Assembly (NCBI GenBank): GCA_027485165.1
Contig: JAIXRN010000027.1
Coordinates: forward strand, 1 to 64,000
Length of the DNA: 64,000 bases
Reading direction: 5' to 3'
DNA from: Rubrivivax sp.
Lineage (GTDB): Bacteria; Pseudomonadota; Gammaproteobacteria; Burkholderiales; Burkholderiaceae_C
A program made the position numbers and the translations under genes. The notes under the pieces are model-generated. The model made no database searches and was not told the origin of the DNA. It was given only the letters and a program-made list of their open reading frames with translations. Every line of letters begins with the position of its first letter. The stretch's first letter is position 1. This document shows, piece after piece, positions 38,276 through 47,687 of this stretch.

Positions 38276-38494
38276 GCTGTCCGCTTTACCTGAGAGATTC
38301 GGCGTTGCTGCACCCTGGGTTTTGCAACCCTCGGGCCGGCAGGCCTTGCCCCTTCGGTGGGCTGCCGGCCGCTGGGCGGTGGCAACCTCTCTCCAGTGAG
38401 GAAGGAAGTCAGTCCTTTTGCCTGAGCGTTCGGGGATCTGTTGCAACCCCTGCGCCTTCGGCGGCTTTCACTGGGTGAAAGCTCTCTCCTGACG
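38276..38494 (-). promoter_or_regulatory. Tandem glycine riboswitch
   Basis: Minus-strand leader of gcvT. Aptamer I (about 38494-38408): GGAGAGAGC...CACCCAG, GCCGAAGGCGCA, CTCAGGCAAAAGGACTGA. Aptamer II (about 38397-38276): CTGGAGAGAGG, CACCGAAGGGGCAAG, CTCAGGTAAAGCGGACAG. These repeated GGAGAGAG / CCGAAGG / CTCAGG elements are the known glycine aptamer core. The short linker between copies is typical of the cooperative tandem type. It ends 60 bases before the gcvT start and should turn expression on with glycine. It fills most of the 374-base gene-free stretch 38216-38589; the rest shows nothing I recognise beyond the box at 38579. Confidence 0.95.
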
Positions 38495-38578
38495 GGGTGG
38501 AGTGTAGCAGTGGCCTGGTGGGCAGGCCCCTGGACAGGATGCGTCTTTGTGCCGCCCCGGGGCGGGCTGGCGCTGGCC

Positions 38579-38584
38579 TAAGAT
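38579..38584 (+). promoter_or_regulatory. TAAGAT -10-like box for the CoA-binding protein gene
   Basis: TAAGAT is followed by GGCGC and ATG 38590, five bases apart. No ribosome site can fit. It is identical in sequence to the box before the DUF1178 gene. Confidence 0.42.
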
Positions 38585-38589
38585 GGCGC

Positions 38590-39051
38590 ATGGCCGACGA
38601 CATCGCCACCCTGCGACGCATCCTGAAGGACTGCCGCACGATCGCCATCGTGGGCCTGTCGGCCGAATGGCACCGGCCCAGCTACTTCGTCGCCAAGTAC
38701 CTGCAGGGCCATGGCTACCGCATCGTGCCGGTGAACCCCAAGTACCCGGAAATCCTGGGCGAACGCAGCTACGCGCGGCTGGAAGACATCCCGTTTGCTG
38801 TCGACATGGTCGACGTCTTCCGCAAGCCCGCCGACGTGCTGCCCGTGGCGCACAGCGCAGTCGCCATCGGTGCGAAGTGCCTGTGGCAACAGTTGGGTGT
38901 GGCCAACCTGCAAGCCGATGCGCTGGCGCGCGCCGCGGGGCTGGATTCGGTGATGGACCGCTGCGTGAAGATCGAGCATGCGCGCCTGTTTGGCGGGCTG
39001 AACTGGGTGGGCGTGGACACCCAGGTGATCAGCGCGCGCAGGCCGCTCTAG
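38590..39051 (+). CDS. CoA-binding domain protein (YccU-like)
   Basis: 153-residue single Rossmann-fold protein of the CoA-binding family. Motifs: IAIVGLSAEWHRPSYFVAKY with the nucleotide-binding loop, IVPVNPKY, and the end VMDRCVKIEHARLF. Binding of CoA is inferred from the family; no catalytic role is established. ATG 38590 is chosen because it starts the conserved region. Divergent from the riboswitch-controlled gcv operon. Confidence 0.87.
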   Translation: MADDIATLRRILKDCRTIAIVGLSAEWHRPSYFVAKYLQGHGYRIVPVNPKYPEILGERSYARLEDIPFAVDMVDVFRKPADVLPVAHSAVAIGAKCLWQQLGVANLQADALARAAGLDSVMDRCVKIEHARLFGGLNWVGVDTQVISARRPL

Positions 39052-39109
39052 GCGGTTTGAGGCGGCTCCAGGCAAGCCCAGGCCGCCAGGCCGCCAGGCC
39101 ATCAGCACA

Positions 39110-40165
39110 TCAGCCCGGCCCCACGCCCACTTCAAAGCGCGTCACCTTGCGCGGCCGCAGCCACACGCGGCTGCCGCGCTGCAGCTGCAGCCTGTCGCGC
39201 AGGGCGGTGTAGTCGCTGCGCAGCAGTTCCACGTCCAGATAGCCGCCGTCTTCGCCGTTCACGGCGTCGCGCTTGAATTCGACCCGCGTGTGCGGGCCCA
39301 CGGTCAAGGTCTGCGACAGCGTGGCCGGCCAGGTCTCGGGCGCGGCTTCGCCCAGGATTTCCAGTTCGTGCGGGCGCACGTAGACCGTGTCGCCCTTTAC
39401 CGTGCCGCCGCCCGGGGTGTGGCTGGTGCGGCCATGGAACAGGTTCACATCGCCCAGGAACTGCAGCACGAAGGGGCTGGCCGGGTGGTCGTAGACCTGG
39501 TCGGGCGTGCCCACCTGTTCAATGCGGCCTTCGTTCATCACCACGATGCGGTCGGCCACTTCCATGGCCTCTTCCTGGTCGTGGGTGACGAAGACACTGG
39601 TGACGTGCACTTCGTCGTGCAGCCGGCGCAGCCAGCGGCGCAGTTCCTTGCGTACCTTGGCGTCCAGCGCGCCGAAGGGTTCGTCCAGCAGCAGCACCTT
39701 GGGTTCCACCGCCAGCGCGCGCGCCAGGGCGATGCGCTGGCGCTGGCCGCCAGACAGCTGGTGCGGGTAGCGGTCGGCCAGCCAGTCCAGCTGCACCAGC
39801 TTGAGCAGTTGCATCACCTTGGACTTGATCTCGGCCTCGCGCGGCCGGTTGGCCTTGGGGCGCACGCGCAGGCCAAAGGCCACGTTCTCGAAGATCGACA
39901 TGTGGCCAAACAGCGCGTAGTGCTGGAACACGAAGCCCACGTTGCGGTCGCGCACATCGGTTTGCGTGGCGTCTTCACCGTGGAACAGCACGCTGCCGGC
40001 GTCGGGTGTTTCCAGCCCGGCCATGATGCGCAGCAGGCTGGTCTTGCCCGACCCGGAAGGCCCCAGCAGGGCCACCAGTTCACCGGCGGGGATGTCCAGG
40101 TTCAGGTTGTCGCAGACCACGGTCTTGCCGAAAGCTTTGCGCAGGTTCCTGACTTCGATGCTCAT
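39110..40165 (-). CDS. cysA: Sulfate/thiosulfate ABC transporter ATPase
   Basis: 351-residue ATPase of the sulfate permease. Walker A GPSGSGKT (residues 35-42), signature [15 protein letters not shown], Walker [13 protein letters not shown] and the switch histidine in [15 protein letters not shown]. The C-terminal 110 residues form the regulatory (TOBE-like) domain typical of CysA. Its ATG is 4 bases after the cysW stop. Last gene of cysT-cysW-cysA. Confidence 0.95.
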   Translation of the reverse strand: MSIEVRNLRKAFGKTVVCDNLNLDIPAGELVALLGPSGSGKTSLLRIMAGLETPDAGSVLFHGEDATQTDVRDRNVGFVFQHYALFGHMSIFENVAFGLRVRPKANRPREAEIKSKVMQLLKLVQLDWLADRYPHQLSGGQRQRIALARALAVEPKVLLLDEPFGALDAKVRKELRRWLRRLHDEVHVTSVFVTHDQEEAMEVADRIVVMNEGRIEQVGTPDQVYDHPASPFVLQFLGDVNLFHGRTSHTPGGGTVKGDTVYVRPHELEILGEAAPETWPATLSQTLTVGPHTRVEFKRDAVNGEDGGYLDVELLRSDYTALRDRLQLQRGSRVWLRPRKVTRFEVGVGPG

Positions 40166-40169
40166 GGGT

Positions 40170-41063
40170 TCAGCCTTCTTCCTTCGTGCGCAGCTGGTGC
40201 TTCACACGCTGTTCCACCACGTACTTCAGCACCAGGGTCACCAGGGCCAGCAGGGCCAGCAGCGACGCCACCGCGAAGGCGGCGGCGAACTGGTATTCGT
40301 TGTAGACGATCTCGATGTGCAGCGGCATGGTGTTGGTCTCGCCGCGGATGTGGCCGCTGACCACGCTGACGGCGCCGAATTCGCCCATCGCCCGCGCGTT
40401 GCACAAGATCACCCCGTAGAGCAGCGCCCACTTCACGTTGGGCAGCGTGACGCGCCGGAACATCTGCCAGCCGCTGGCCCCCAGCACGCGCGCGGCTTCT
40501 TCCTGTTCGACGCCCTGCGCCTGCATCAGCGGGATGAGTTCGCGCGCCACGAACGGGAAGGTGACGAACACCGTGGCCAGCACGATGCCGGGCACAGCGA
40601 AGATGATCTTCAGGTCGTGGTCCAGCAGCCAGCTGCCGAACCAACCCTGCAGCCCGAACACCAGCACGTAGATCAGGCCGGCAATCACGGGGCTGACGCT
40701 GAAGGGCAGGTCGATCAGCGTCAACAGCAGGTTCTTGCCGTGGAATTCGAACTTCGCAATCGCCCAGGCCGCCGCCACCCCAAACACCAGGTTCAGCGGC
40801 ACGCTGATGACGGCCGCCAGCAGCGTGAGCTTGATCGCCGAAACCGCGTCGGGTTCGGTGATGGCCGCCAGGTAGACGTCCCAGCCCTTCTTGAAGGCTT
40901 CAAAGAATACGGTGGCCAGCGGGATGAACAGGAACAACGTCATGAAGCCCAGCGCCAGGCTGATGAGCGTGTAGCGCACCCAGGGCGCTTCGCTGGTGGC
41001 AGCGCGCAGCCGGCGCGGTGCCGTGCCTTCGGCAGGTGGGCTGGCGAGCAGAACGGCGGTCAT
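40170..41063 (-). CDS. cysW: Sulfate ABC transporter permease CysW
   Basis: 297-residue inner-membrane permease with about six helices. The EAA-type loop that contacts CysA is visible ([21 protein letters not shown]). The end [25 protein letters not shown] is characteristic of CysW. Start overlaps the cysT stop (ATGA). Confidence 0.94.
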   Translation of the reverse strand: MTAVLLASPPAEGTAPRRLRAATSEAPWVRYTLISLALGFMTLFLFIPLATVFFEAFKKGWDVYLAAITEPDAVSAIKLTLLAAVISVPLNLVFGVAAAWAIAKFEFHGKNLLLTLIDLPFSVSPVIAGLIYVLVFGLQGWFGSWLLDHDLKIIFAVPGIVLATVFVTFPFVARELIPLMQAQGVEQEEAARVLGASGWQMFRRVTLPNVKWALLYGVILCNARAMGEFGAVSVVSGHIRGETNTMPLHIEIVYNEYQFAAAFAVASLLALLALVTLVLKYVVEQRVKHQLRTKEEG

Positions 41064-41899
41064 GCAATCCCCCCCTGGCGGCGGCGGGCCCAGCTCTGCA
41101 GCAGGTTGATCAGCAGCAGCAGCGCAAACGCGGCCAGCAGCATCACCACGGCAATGGCCGTGGCCCCGGCATAGTCGTACTGTTCCAGCTTGGTGATGAT
41201 GAGCAGCGGCGTGATCTCGCTGACCATGGGCATGTTGCCGGCGATGAAGATCACGCTGCCGTATTCGCCCAGTGCGCGGGCGAAGGCCAGGGCAAAGCCC
41301 GTCAGCAGCGCCGGCATGACGATGGGAAACACCACCTTGCTGAAGGTCTGCCAGCGGTCGGCGCCCAGCGTGGCGGCGGCCTCTTCGAGTTCACGGTTCA
41401 CGTCTTCCAGCACCGGCTGCACCGTGCGCACGACGAAGGGCAGGCCGATGAAGACCAGGGCCACCCACACGCCGATGGGCGTGAAGCTGACCTTGAACGG
41501 CAGCCACTGGCCGATGAGGCCGTTCTGCGCATACAGGGCCGTCAGCGCGATGCCGGCCACGGCCGTGGGCAGCGCAAAGGGCAGGTCGACCAGGGCGTCG
41601 ATGATGCGTTTGAAGGGGAAGTCGTAGCGCACCAGCACCCAGGCCACGATGAGCCCGAAGAACGCGTTCAGCAGGGCCGCCAGGAAGCTGGCGCCAAAGG
41701 TGAGCCTGTAGCTGGCCAGCACCCGTGGCGTGGTGGTGGCGTCCAGGAACTGCTGCCAGGTCAGCGTGAAGGTCTTCAGGAACGCCGCCGACAGCGGCAC
41801 CAGCACGATCAGGCTGATGTACAGCAGCGCAAAGCCCAGCGCCAGGTCGAAGCCGGGCAGCACGCTGTGGCGCTTGAGCAGCGTCTTGCGCAGGAACAT
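41060..41899 (-). CDS. cysT: Sulfate ABC transporter permease CysT (CysU)
   Basis: 279-residue inner-membrane permease, partner of CysW. N-terminus [23 protein letters not shown], coupling loop [21 protein letters not shown] and [20 protein letters not shown] are typical. ATG 41899 is chosen since the open frame above runs into the antisense of the binding-protein gene. It begins 13 bases after the binding-protein stop. Confidence 0.94.
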   Translation of the reverse strand: MFLRKTLLKRHSVLPGFDLALGFALLYISLIVLVPLSAAFLKTFTLTWQQFLDATTTPRVLASYRLTFGASFLAALLNAFFGLIVAWVLVRYDFPFKRIIDALVDLPFALPTAVAGIALTALYAQNGLIGQWLPFKVSFTPIGVWVALVFIGLPFVVRTVQPVLEDVNRELEEAAATLGADRWQTFSKVVFPIVMPALLTGFALAFARALGEYGSVIFIAGNMPMVSEITPLLIITKLEQYDYAGATAIAVVMLLAAFALLLLINLLQSWARRRQGGIA

Positions 41900-41912
41900 G
41901 GCAGGCCTGGCT

Positions 41913-42929
41913 TCAGCGTGCTTTCGCGACGGCAATGATCTGGTCGTAGAGCGCGCCGTCGTTGAAGTGGTCCTTCTGCGCCTTGGCCCAGCCGCCGAAG
42001 ACTTCATCCACCGTGAAGCTGTTCACCTTCGGGAAGGCCTTGGCGTACTTGGCCAGCACCTTGGCGCTGCGCGGACGCAGGTTGTGGCGGGCGGCGATTT
42101 CCTGGCCCTCTTCGCTGTACAGGAACTGCAGGTAAGCCTCGGCCTGCTTGCGCGTGCCGCGCTTGTCGACCACCTTGTCGACCACGCTCACGGGGTTTTC
42201 GGCCAGGATGCTGCGGGCCGGGTAGACGGTATCGAACTGGTCGCCGAATTCGCGCGTGATCAGCGGCACTTCGCTTTCGAAAGTGACGAGCGCGTCGCCG
42301 ATGCTGCGCTGGGCAAAGGTGGTGGTGGCGCCGCGGCCGCCGCCGTCGAGCACCGGCACGTTGGCGAAGATACGCGTCACCAGGGCCTTGGCTGCGTCGT
42401 GGCTGACGCCCCCCTTCACGCCCGCGCCCCAGGCGGCCAGGTAGGTGTAGCGGCCGTTGCCACTGGTCTTCGGGTTCGGGATGATGACCTGCAGGCCGGC
42501 ACGGCCCAGGTCGGTCCAGTCGCGGATGTTCTTCGGGTTGCCCTTGCGCACCAGGATGACGCTGATGCTGGTGGTGGGCGATGCGTTATGGGGCAGCCGC
42601 GTGGCCCAGTTGGCCGGCACCAGGGCGCCGCGGGTGGCCAGGATGTCGATGTCGTTGTGCTGGTTCATCGTGATGACGTCGGCTTCCAGCCCGTCGGCCA
42701 CGCTGCGCGCCTGGCGGCTGCTGCCGCCGTGGCTCTGCTTAAGTTCCAGCGTCTCGCCGGCGGTCTTCTTCCAGTGCGCAGCGAAAGCGGCGTTGAAGTC
42801 CTTGTAGAACTCACGGCTCACGTCGTAGCTGACGTTCAGCAGGCTGGTGGCGGCGCTGGCCGGCATGGCCAGGCCCGCCAGGGCGAAGGCGGGCAAGGAC
42901 ACAAGGATGCTGCGGCGGGACAGGGACAC
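41913..42929 (-). CDS. Sulfate-binding protein (copy 1), GTG start
   Basis: Periplasmic sulfate receptor of the Sbp family, 338 residues. The start is GTG 42929 with GGAG 6 bases upstream; it gives a twin-Arg-like MSLSRRSILVSLPAFALAG signal that ends near ASA-ATSLLN. The motif [39 protein letters not shown] and NPKTSGNGRYTYLAAWG are family hallmarks that bind sulfate. Directly upstream of cysT, and probably co-transcribed with the permease genes. A close homologue lies immediately upstream. Confidence 0.92.
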   Translation of the reverse strand: MSLSRRSILVSLPAFALAGLAMPASAATSLLNVSYDVSREFYKDFNAAFAAHWKKTAGETLELKQSHGGSSRQARSVADGLEADVITMNQHNDIDILATRGALVPANWATRLPHNASPTTSISVILVRKGNPKNIRDWTDLGRAGLQVIIPNPKTSGNGRYTYLAAWGAGVKGGVSHDAAKALVTRIFANVPVLDGGGRGATTTFAQRSIGDALVTFESEVPLITREFGDQFDTVYPARSILAENPVSVVDKVVDKRGTRKQAEAYLQFLYSEEGQEIAARHNLRPRSAKVLAKYAKAFPKVNSFTVDEVFGGWAKAQKDHFNDGALYDQIIAVAKAR

Positions 42930-43009
42930 GTGGGGCTCCGGAAGTGGGGCAGGGGGGTCAGGGGGGCAGGCGCAAAGCCAAGCCCAGCACTCTAGGCCGC
43001 GCTCCGCAC

Positions 43010-43029
43010 CCGGCCAACGAAGCAAAGCG
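43010..43029 (-). promoter_or_regulatory. Shared motif upstream of sulfate-binding copy 1
   Basis: The plus strand reads CGGCCAACGAAGCAAAGCG (43011-43029). It matches 16 of 19 bases of a stretch at 44158-44176 upstream of the second binding-protein gene. Position 81-100 bases before the start fits a common regulatory site. I cannot name the regulator. Confidence 0.4.
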
Positions 43030-43082
43030 CCCATGCAGATGCAGAAAACAGATAAGTCAGGTGGTTGGCTTGAGGGGCGGCC

Positions 43083-44102
43083 TTACTTTCTAGAGAAGAT
43101 GCGGTCGAACACGCCGCCGTCATTGAAGTGGGTGGTCTGCGCCTTCGTCCAGCCGCCGAAAGTTTCGTCGATGGTGATGAGGTTCACCTTCAGGTTGAAG
43201 GTGCTGGCGTACTTGGCGGCCACCTTGGCGTCGCGGGGGCGGTAGTAGTTCTGCGCTGCGATTTCCTGGCCGTCTGGGGAGTACAGGAAATCCAGATAGG
43301 CCTGGGCCACGGCCCGCGTGCCCTTGCGGTCGACGTTCTTGTCGACGATGGCCACCGGGGGTTCGGCCAGGATGCTGAGCGAGGGCACGACGATGTCGAA
43401 CTTCGTCGGCCCCAGTTCCTTCACGGCCAGGAAGGCTTCGTTTTCCCAGCTCAGCAACACGTCGCCCACACTGCGTTCGGTGAAGGTGGTCAGTGAACCG
43501 CGGGCGCCGCTGTCGAGCACCGGCACGTTGGCGAACAGGTCGGCGACGAACTTCTCGGCCTTGGCCGCGTCGTTGCCGAACCGCTTCAGCGCATAGCCCC
43601 AGGCCGCCAGGTAGTTCCAGCGCGCACCGCCGCTGGTCTTGGGGTTCGGGGTGATGACGCTCACGCCGGGCTTGACCAGGTCGCCCCAGTCCTGGATGCC
43701 CTTGGGGTTGCCCTTGCGCACCAGGAAGACGATGGTGCTGGTGTAGGGGCTGCTGTTGTTCGGCAACCGCTTTTGCCAGTCGGCCGGAATCAGCTTGGCC
43801 TTGGCGTGCAGTTCGTCGATGTCGTAGGCCAGGGCCAGGGTGACGATGTCGGCGTCCAGCCCGTCGATCACCGAACGGGCCTGGCGGCCTGAACCGCCGT
43901 GGCTTTGCCGCACCGTGACGACGTCGCCGGTCTTCGCTTTCCAGTGCGCCGCGAAGGCCTTGTTGAAGTCGACGTAGAGCTCGCGGGTGGGGTCGTAGCT
44001 GACGTTCAGCAGGCTGACTCCCTTCTGCGCCCAGGCGTTGGGGGCCAGCAGGGTGGACGCTGCGGCAGAAGCCAGGATCAGGGTGCGGCGCGCGATGGGC
44101 AT
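43083..44102 (-). CDS. Sulfate-binding protein (copy 2)
   Basis: 339-residue periplasmic Sbp-family protein, homologous to copy 1 along the whole length ([57 protein letters not shown]). The signal peptide is [25 protein letters not shown] split before QKG. Separated from copy 1 by 153 bases, so it probably has its own promoter. Sulfate versus thiosulfate preference is not readable. Divergent from a sulfhydrylase gene. Confidence 0.92.
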   Translation of the reverse strand: MPIARRTLILASAAASTLLAPNAWAQKGVSLLNVSYDPTRELYVDFNKAFAAHWKAKTGDVVTVRQSHGGSGRQARSVIDGLDADIVTLALAYDIDELHAKAKLIPADWQKRLPNNSSPYTSTIVFLVRKGNPKGIQDWGDLVKPGVSVITPNPKTSGGARWNYLAAWGYALKRFGNDAAKAEKFVADLFANVPVLDSGARGSLTTFTERSVGDVLLSWENEAFLAVKELGPTKFDIVVPSLSILAEPPVAIVDKNVDRKGTRAVAQAYLDFLYSPDGQEIAAQNYYRPRDAKVAAKYASTFNLKVNLITIDETFGGWTKAQTTHFNDGGVFDRIFSRK

Positions 44103-44157
44103 GGTGCAGGTGGGCAGGGGTTGCTGAAGCCCGGCATCGTAGGAAGGCCCCGTGCAC

Positions 44158-44176
44158 CGGCCAAGAAAGCAAATCG
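44158..44176 (-). promoter_or_regulatory. Shared motif upstream of sulfate-binding copy 2
   Basis: The plus strand reads CGGCCAAGAAAGCAAATCG, the partner of the motif at 43011-43029, 56-74 bases upstream of the copy 2 start. Next to it lies ACGTTGCTTATGCA, AT-rich for this region. Confidence 0.4.
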
Positions 44177-44190
44177 ACGTTGCTTATGCA

Positions 44191-44233
44191 GTCCATGGGC
44201 GGTCCATGGGCGGGCCGTGGGCCGTCCGTGGCG
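44191..44233. repeat. 11-bp tandem array in the sulfate/sulfhydrylase spacer
   Basis: GTCCATGGGCG twice exactly (44191-44212), then GGCCGTGGGCC and GTCCGTGGCG as degenerate copies. It sits in the 161-bp divergent spacer and ends 30 bases before the sulfhydrylase start. Confidence 0.75.
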
Positions 44234-44251
44234 AAGCGGCCAGCCAGCGCA

Positions 44252-44257
44252 TAGCAT
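44252..44257 (+). promoter_or_regulatory. TAGCAT -10-like box for the second sulfhydrylase
   Basis: TAGCAT, then GCCGCC (6 bases), then ATG 44264. The same hexamer at the same distance precedes the aminotransferase gene at 53469. Confidence 0.45.
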
Positions 44258-44263
44258 GCCGCC

Positions 44264-45559
44264 ATGCCTGACCACCGCTTTCAGCCCGAGACCCTGGCCA
44301 TCCACGCCGGGCAGATCCCGGACGCCGCCACCGGTGCGCGCGCCTTGCCCATCTACCAGACCACCAGTTTCGTCTTTGACAGCACCGACCATGCCGCCAG
44401 CCTGTTCAACCTGCAGACTTTCGGCAATGTCTATTCGCGCCTGAGCAACCCCACGGTGGCCGCGCTGGAAGAACGCGTCGCAGCACTGGAAGGCGGCCGC
44501 GCGGCGGTGGCGGCGGCCAGCGGCATGGCGGCCGAGGCGATGGCGCTGATGACCATCCTGCAGGCCGGCGACCACGTGGTGGCGGCCGGCGCGTTGTACG
44601 GCGGCAGCGTGACGATGCTGGCGGTGAACCTGAAGAAGTTCGGCATCGACACCAGCTTCGTGGACGCCACCGACCCCGCCGCCTTTGCCGCGGCGATGCG
44701 GCCGAACACGCGTGCGGTGTTTGCCGAAAGCCTGGGCAACCCCAGCGGCGTGGTGCTGGACATTGCGGCCGTGGCCGATGTGGCGCACGCCCACGGCGTG
44801 CCGCTGGTGATCGACAACACCGTGCCCAGCCCCTTCCTGTGCCAGCCCATCGCGCTGGGCGCCGACATCGTGGTGCACAGCGCCACCAAATACCTGGGCG
44901 GCCACGGCACCACGCTGGGCGGCGTGGTGGTGGAAGCCGGCAAGCGGCGCAGCGGCTTCTGGTGGGACAACGGCAAGTTCCCGGGCATGACCGAGCCCAG
45001 CCCGGGCTACCACGGCGTGAAGTTCCTGGAAACCTTCGGCGACTTCGCCTTCACCATGCGCTGCCGCATGGAAACGCTGCGCGTCTACGGCGCCGCGCTG
45101 TCGCCGATGAGCGCCTGGCAGATCCTGCAAGGCGTGGAAACGCTGCCGCTGCGCATGGAAAGGCACTGCCAGAACGCGCAGCGCGTGGCCGAACACCTGC
45201 AGGCCCATCCATCGGTCAACTGGGTCAGTTATCCCGGCCTGCCCAGCCACCCGCAACATGCACTGGTGCAGCGACAGATGCGCGGTGCGTCGGGCCTGCT
45301 GGCATTCGGGGTGACAGGCGGTGTGGCGGCGGGCGTGAAGTTCATCGAAGGCGCGCAGTTCATGAGCCACCTGGTCAACATCGGCGACACGCGTACCCTC
45401 ATCAGCCACCCGGCCAGCACCACGCACCGCCAGCTGGAACCGGCCCAGCAGCTGGCTGCGGGCGTGCTGCCCGACATGGTGCGCATGTCGGTGGGCCTGG
45501 AGCACATCGACGACATCCTGTGGGACATCGACCAGGCGCTGGCACAGGCCAGGCCATGA
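44264..45559 (+). CDS. O-acetylhomoserine sulfhydrylase (copy 2)
   Basis: 431-residue PLP enzyme of the Cys/Met family making homocysteine from O-acetylhomoserine and sulfide. Signatures: SRLSNPTVAALEER, ALYGGSVTMLAVNLKKFGI, PLP lysine Lys209 in HSATKYLGGHG, and SHPASTTHRQL. Length and the FWWDNGKFPGMTEPSPGYHG segment fit MetY. It is divergent from the sulfate uptake genes, so its role in direct sulfhydrylation after sulfate reduction is well supported by context. S46 peptidase follows after 13 bases. Confidence 0.9.
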   Translation: MPDHRFQPETLAIHAGQIPDAATGARALPIYQTTSFVFDSTDHAASLFNLQTFGNVYSRLSNPTVAALEERVAALEGGRAAVAAASGMAAEAMALMTILQAGDHVVAAGALYGGSVTMLAVNLKKFGIDTSFVDATDPAAFAAAMRPNTRAVFAESLGNPSGVVLDIAAVADVAHAHGVPLVIDNTVPSPFLCQPIALGADIVVHSATKYLGGHGTTLGGVVVEAGKRRSGFWWDNGKFPGMTEPSPGYHGVKFLETFGDFAFTMRCRMETLRVYGAALSPMSAWQILQGVETLPLRMERHCQNAQRVAEHLQAHPSVNWVSYPGLPSHPQHALVQRQMRGASGLLAFGVTGGVAAGVKFIEGAQFMSHLVNIGDTRTLISHPASTTHRQLEPAQQLAAGVLPDMVRMSVGLEHIDDILWDIDQALAQARP

Positions 45560-45572
45560 ACTGGAGGCACGC

Positions 45573-47642
45573 ATGAAGATTCACTGCCGTACCGGCCTGG
45601 CCGCCCTGCTGTGCGCCCCCCTGCTGGCTTTTGCCGCCGAAGGCATGTGGACGCTGGACAAGCTGCCGCGCGAACAGATTCAGGCCCGCTATGGCTTCGA
45701 CGCCACGCCGGAATTCACGCAGAAGCTGATGCGCGCCTCGGCTCGGCTGGCCGGCGGCTGTTCGGGTTCCTTCGTTTCGGCCGACGGGCTGGTGATGACG
45801 AATCACCACTGCATCCGGCGCTGCATCCAGCAGCTGTCCAGCGCCGACAACGACGTGGCGAAGAACGGCTTCCTGGCCCGCGAACGGGCGCAGGAACTGC
45901 GTTGCCCCGGCATGGAAATCAACCGGCTTGATGCCATCACCGACGTCACGGCGGCCGTGCGCAGCGCCACGGCCGGACTGCGTGGCGCGGCCTTCCAGGC
46001 GGCTGAGGATGAGCAGCGGGCGAAGCTCACGCGTGAATGCCGTGGCGCCGATGCCGAAACCACACGTTGCGACCTCGTCAACCTGTACCGCGGGGGCATC
46101 TACCAGCTGTACAGGTACCGGCGCTATGCCGACGTCCGCCTGGCCTGGGCCCCTGAAGCCGCAGTCGCCTCGTTCGGTGGCGACGCCGACAACTTCAACT
46201 TCCCGCGCTGGTGCCTGGACGTGGCGATGCTGCGTGTGTACGAAGGCGGCAAGCCGGCTGCGGTTCGCGACTTCTTCCGTTTCCAGCCGGCGGGGGCGCA
46301 GGCCGGCGAGCTGGTGTTCGTCAGCGGCCACCCTGGGAGAACCCAGCGCCAGCTGACGGTGGCGCGGCTGGAAACGCTGCGCGACACCCTGGCCCAGCAG
46401 ACCTTGCCCGGGCTTTCTGAACTGCGCGGCGTGCTGTTGCAGTACGCCCGTGGCGATGCCGAGGCCCGCCGCTTGGCAGACAGCACCCTGGCTTCGGTGG
46501 AGAACGGCATCAAGGTGTCGCAGGGGCACCTGCGGGCGCTGATGGACCCGCAGCTGCTGGAGCGCAAGCGACAGGCCGAAGGCGCACTGCGCGAGTTCGT
46601 GGCAGCGCGCCCCGAACTGAAAGCCCGCGTGGGTGACCCCTGGGCCGACATCGAGCGGGCCCAAGGCGCGCGCCGCCAACTCGAGCCGGCGTACAGCCAG
46701 CTGGAACAAGGCCAGGCCTTCAGCAGCGAACTCTTCGGCCATGCCCGAACCCTGGTGCGTGGCGCTGCCGAGCGCAGCCAGGCCGACGGCCAGCGCCTGC
46801 GCGAGTTCGCCGACAGTGGCCTGCCGCAGGTGGAAGCCCGCCTGCGCGCCACCACGCCGCTGAACCCGCACTACGAACAGGCGCGGCTGGCCTGGTCGCT
46901 GTACCGCATGCGTTCTTTGCTCGGCCCGGACGACCCCGCCGTCCAGCTGGTGCTGGGCCGGCAGTCCCCGGCCGAACTGGCGGCCGCGCTGATGGCCGGC
47001 ACGAAGCTGGGCGACGTGGCCGAACGGCAGCGGCTGTGGGCTGGCGGTGCCGCGGCCATCGCGCAGTCCGAAGACGGCTTCATCGTGCTGGCCCGACGCA
47101 TCGACGAGGCCTCGCGGTCGCTGCGAAAGCGCTTCGAAGCCGAAGTGCTGGCAGTGGAAAACGAAGCCGCGCAGCGCCTGGCGGTGGCCAGCTTCGAACA
47201 AGGCGGCACGGGCCGCTACCCGGACGCCACGTTCTCGCTGCGCCTGTCCTACGGCGAAGTGGCGGGCTTGGAAGACCGCGGCCGCAACGTGCCGCCCTTC
47301 ACCGACCTGCAGAGCCTGTTCGCCCGCGCCACCGGTTCGGCCCCCTTTGCGCTGCCGGCGTCGTGGCAGCAGGCGCAGGGGCGGGTCAACGCCGCGCAGC
47401 GCATGAACCTGGCGACCACCCACGACATCATCGGTGGCAACTCAGGCAGCCCCCTGCTCAACCGCCGTGGCGAAGTGGTGGGCCTGGTCTTCGACGGCAA
47501 CTTGGCTTCGCTGGCCGGAGACTTCGTCTACGACGAGCGCGACAACCGGGCCGTTTCGGTGCACGCCGGGGCCATCGTCGAAGCCCTGAAGACCGTCTAT
47601 CGGGCCGACGCCCTGCTGGCCGAACTGCTGCCGTCGCCCTGA
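45573..47642 (+). CDS. S46-family dipeptidyl-peptidase
   Basis: Exported serine peptidase of family S46 (DPP7/DPP11 type), 689 residues. Signal peptide to about residue 21 (ALLCAPLLAFA-AEG). N-terminal GMWTLDKLP is typical. Catalytic His79 in GLVMTNHHC and Ser624 in GGNSGSPLL are visible. Two extra cysteines (IRRCIQQL) follow the His motif, where the family often has GY. It is expected to cut dipeptides from peptide N-termini in the periplasm. GGAGG ribosome site before the ATG. Confidence 0.92.
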   Translation: MKIHCRTGLAALLCAPLLAFAAEGMWTLDKLPREQIQARYGFDATPEFTQKLMRASARLAGGCSGSFVSADGLVMTNHHCIRRCIQQLSSADNDVAKNGFLARERAQELRCPGMEINRLDAITDVTAAVRSATAGLRGAAFQAAEDEQRAKLTRECRGADAETTRCDLVNLYRGGIYQLYRYRRYADVRLAWAPEAAVASFGGDADNFNFPRWCLDVAMLRVYEGGKPAAVRDFFRFQPAGAQAGELVFVSGHPGRTQRQLTVARLETLRDTLAQQTLPGLSELRGVLLQYARGDAEARRLADSTLASVENGIKVSQGHLRALMDPQLLERKRQAEGALREFVAARPELKARVGDPWADIERAQGARRQLEPAYSQLEQGQAFSSELFGHARTLVRGAAERSQADGQRLREFADSGLPQVEARLRATTPLNPHYEQARLAWSLYRMRSLLGPDDPAVQLVLGRQSPAELAAALMAGTKLGDVAERQRLWAGGAAAIAQSEDGFIVLARRIDEASRSLRKRFEAEVLAVENEAAQRLAVASFEQGGTGRYPDATFSLRLSYGEVAGLEDRGRNVPPFTDLQSLFARATGSAPFALPASWQQAQGRVNAAQRMNLATTHDIIGGNSGSPLLNRRGEVVGLVFDGNLASLAGDFVYDERDNRAVSVHAGAIVEALKTVYRADALLAELLPSP

Positions 47643-47675
47643 CAAGCCCGGCTTGCGCCGCCGGGGTGGCCGGCG

Positions 47676-47681
47676 TCCAAT
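47676..47681 (+). promoter_or_regulatory. TCCAAT -10-like box for the P450
   Basis: TCCAAT, six bases, ATG 47688. The second base departs from the TANNAT pattern, so the call is weaker than the others with the same spacing. Confidence 0.3.
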
Positions 47682-47687
47682 CGTCGC

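Noticed and set aside
39079-39102. CAGGCCGC repeated three times downstream of the CoA-binding gene
   Set aside because: Short, G+C-rich and consistent with composition; no further structure.
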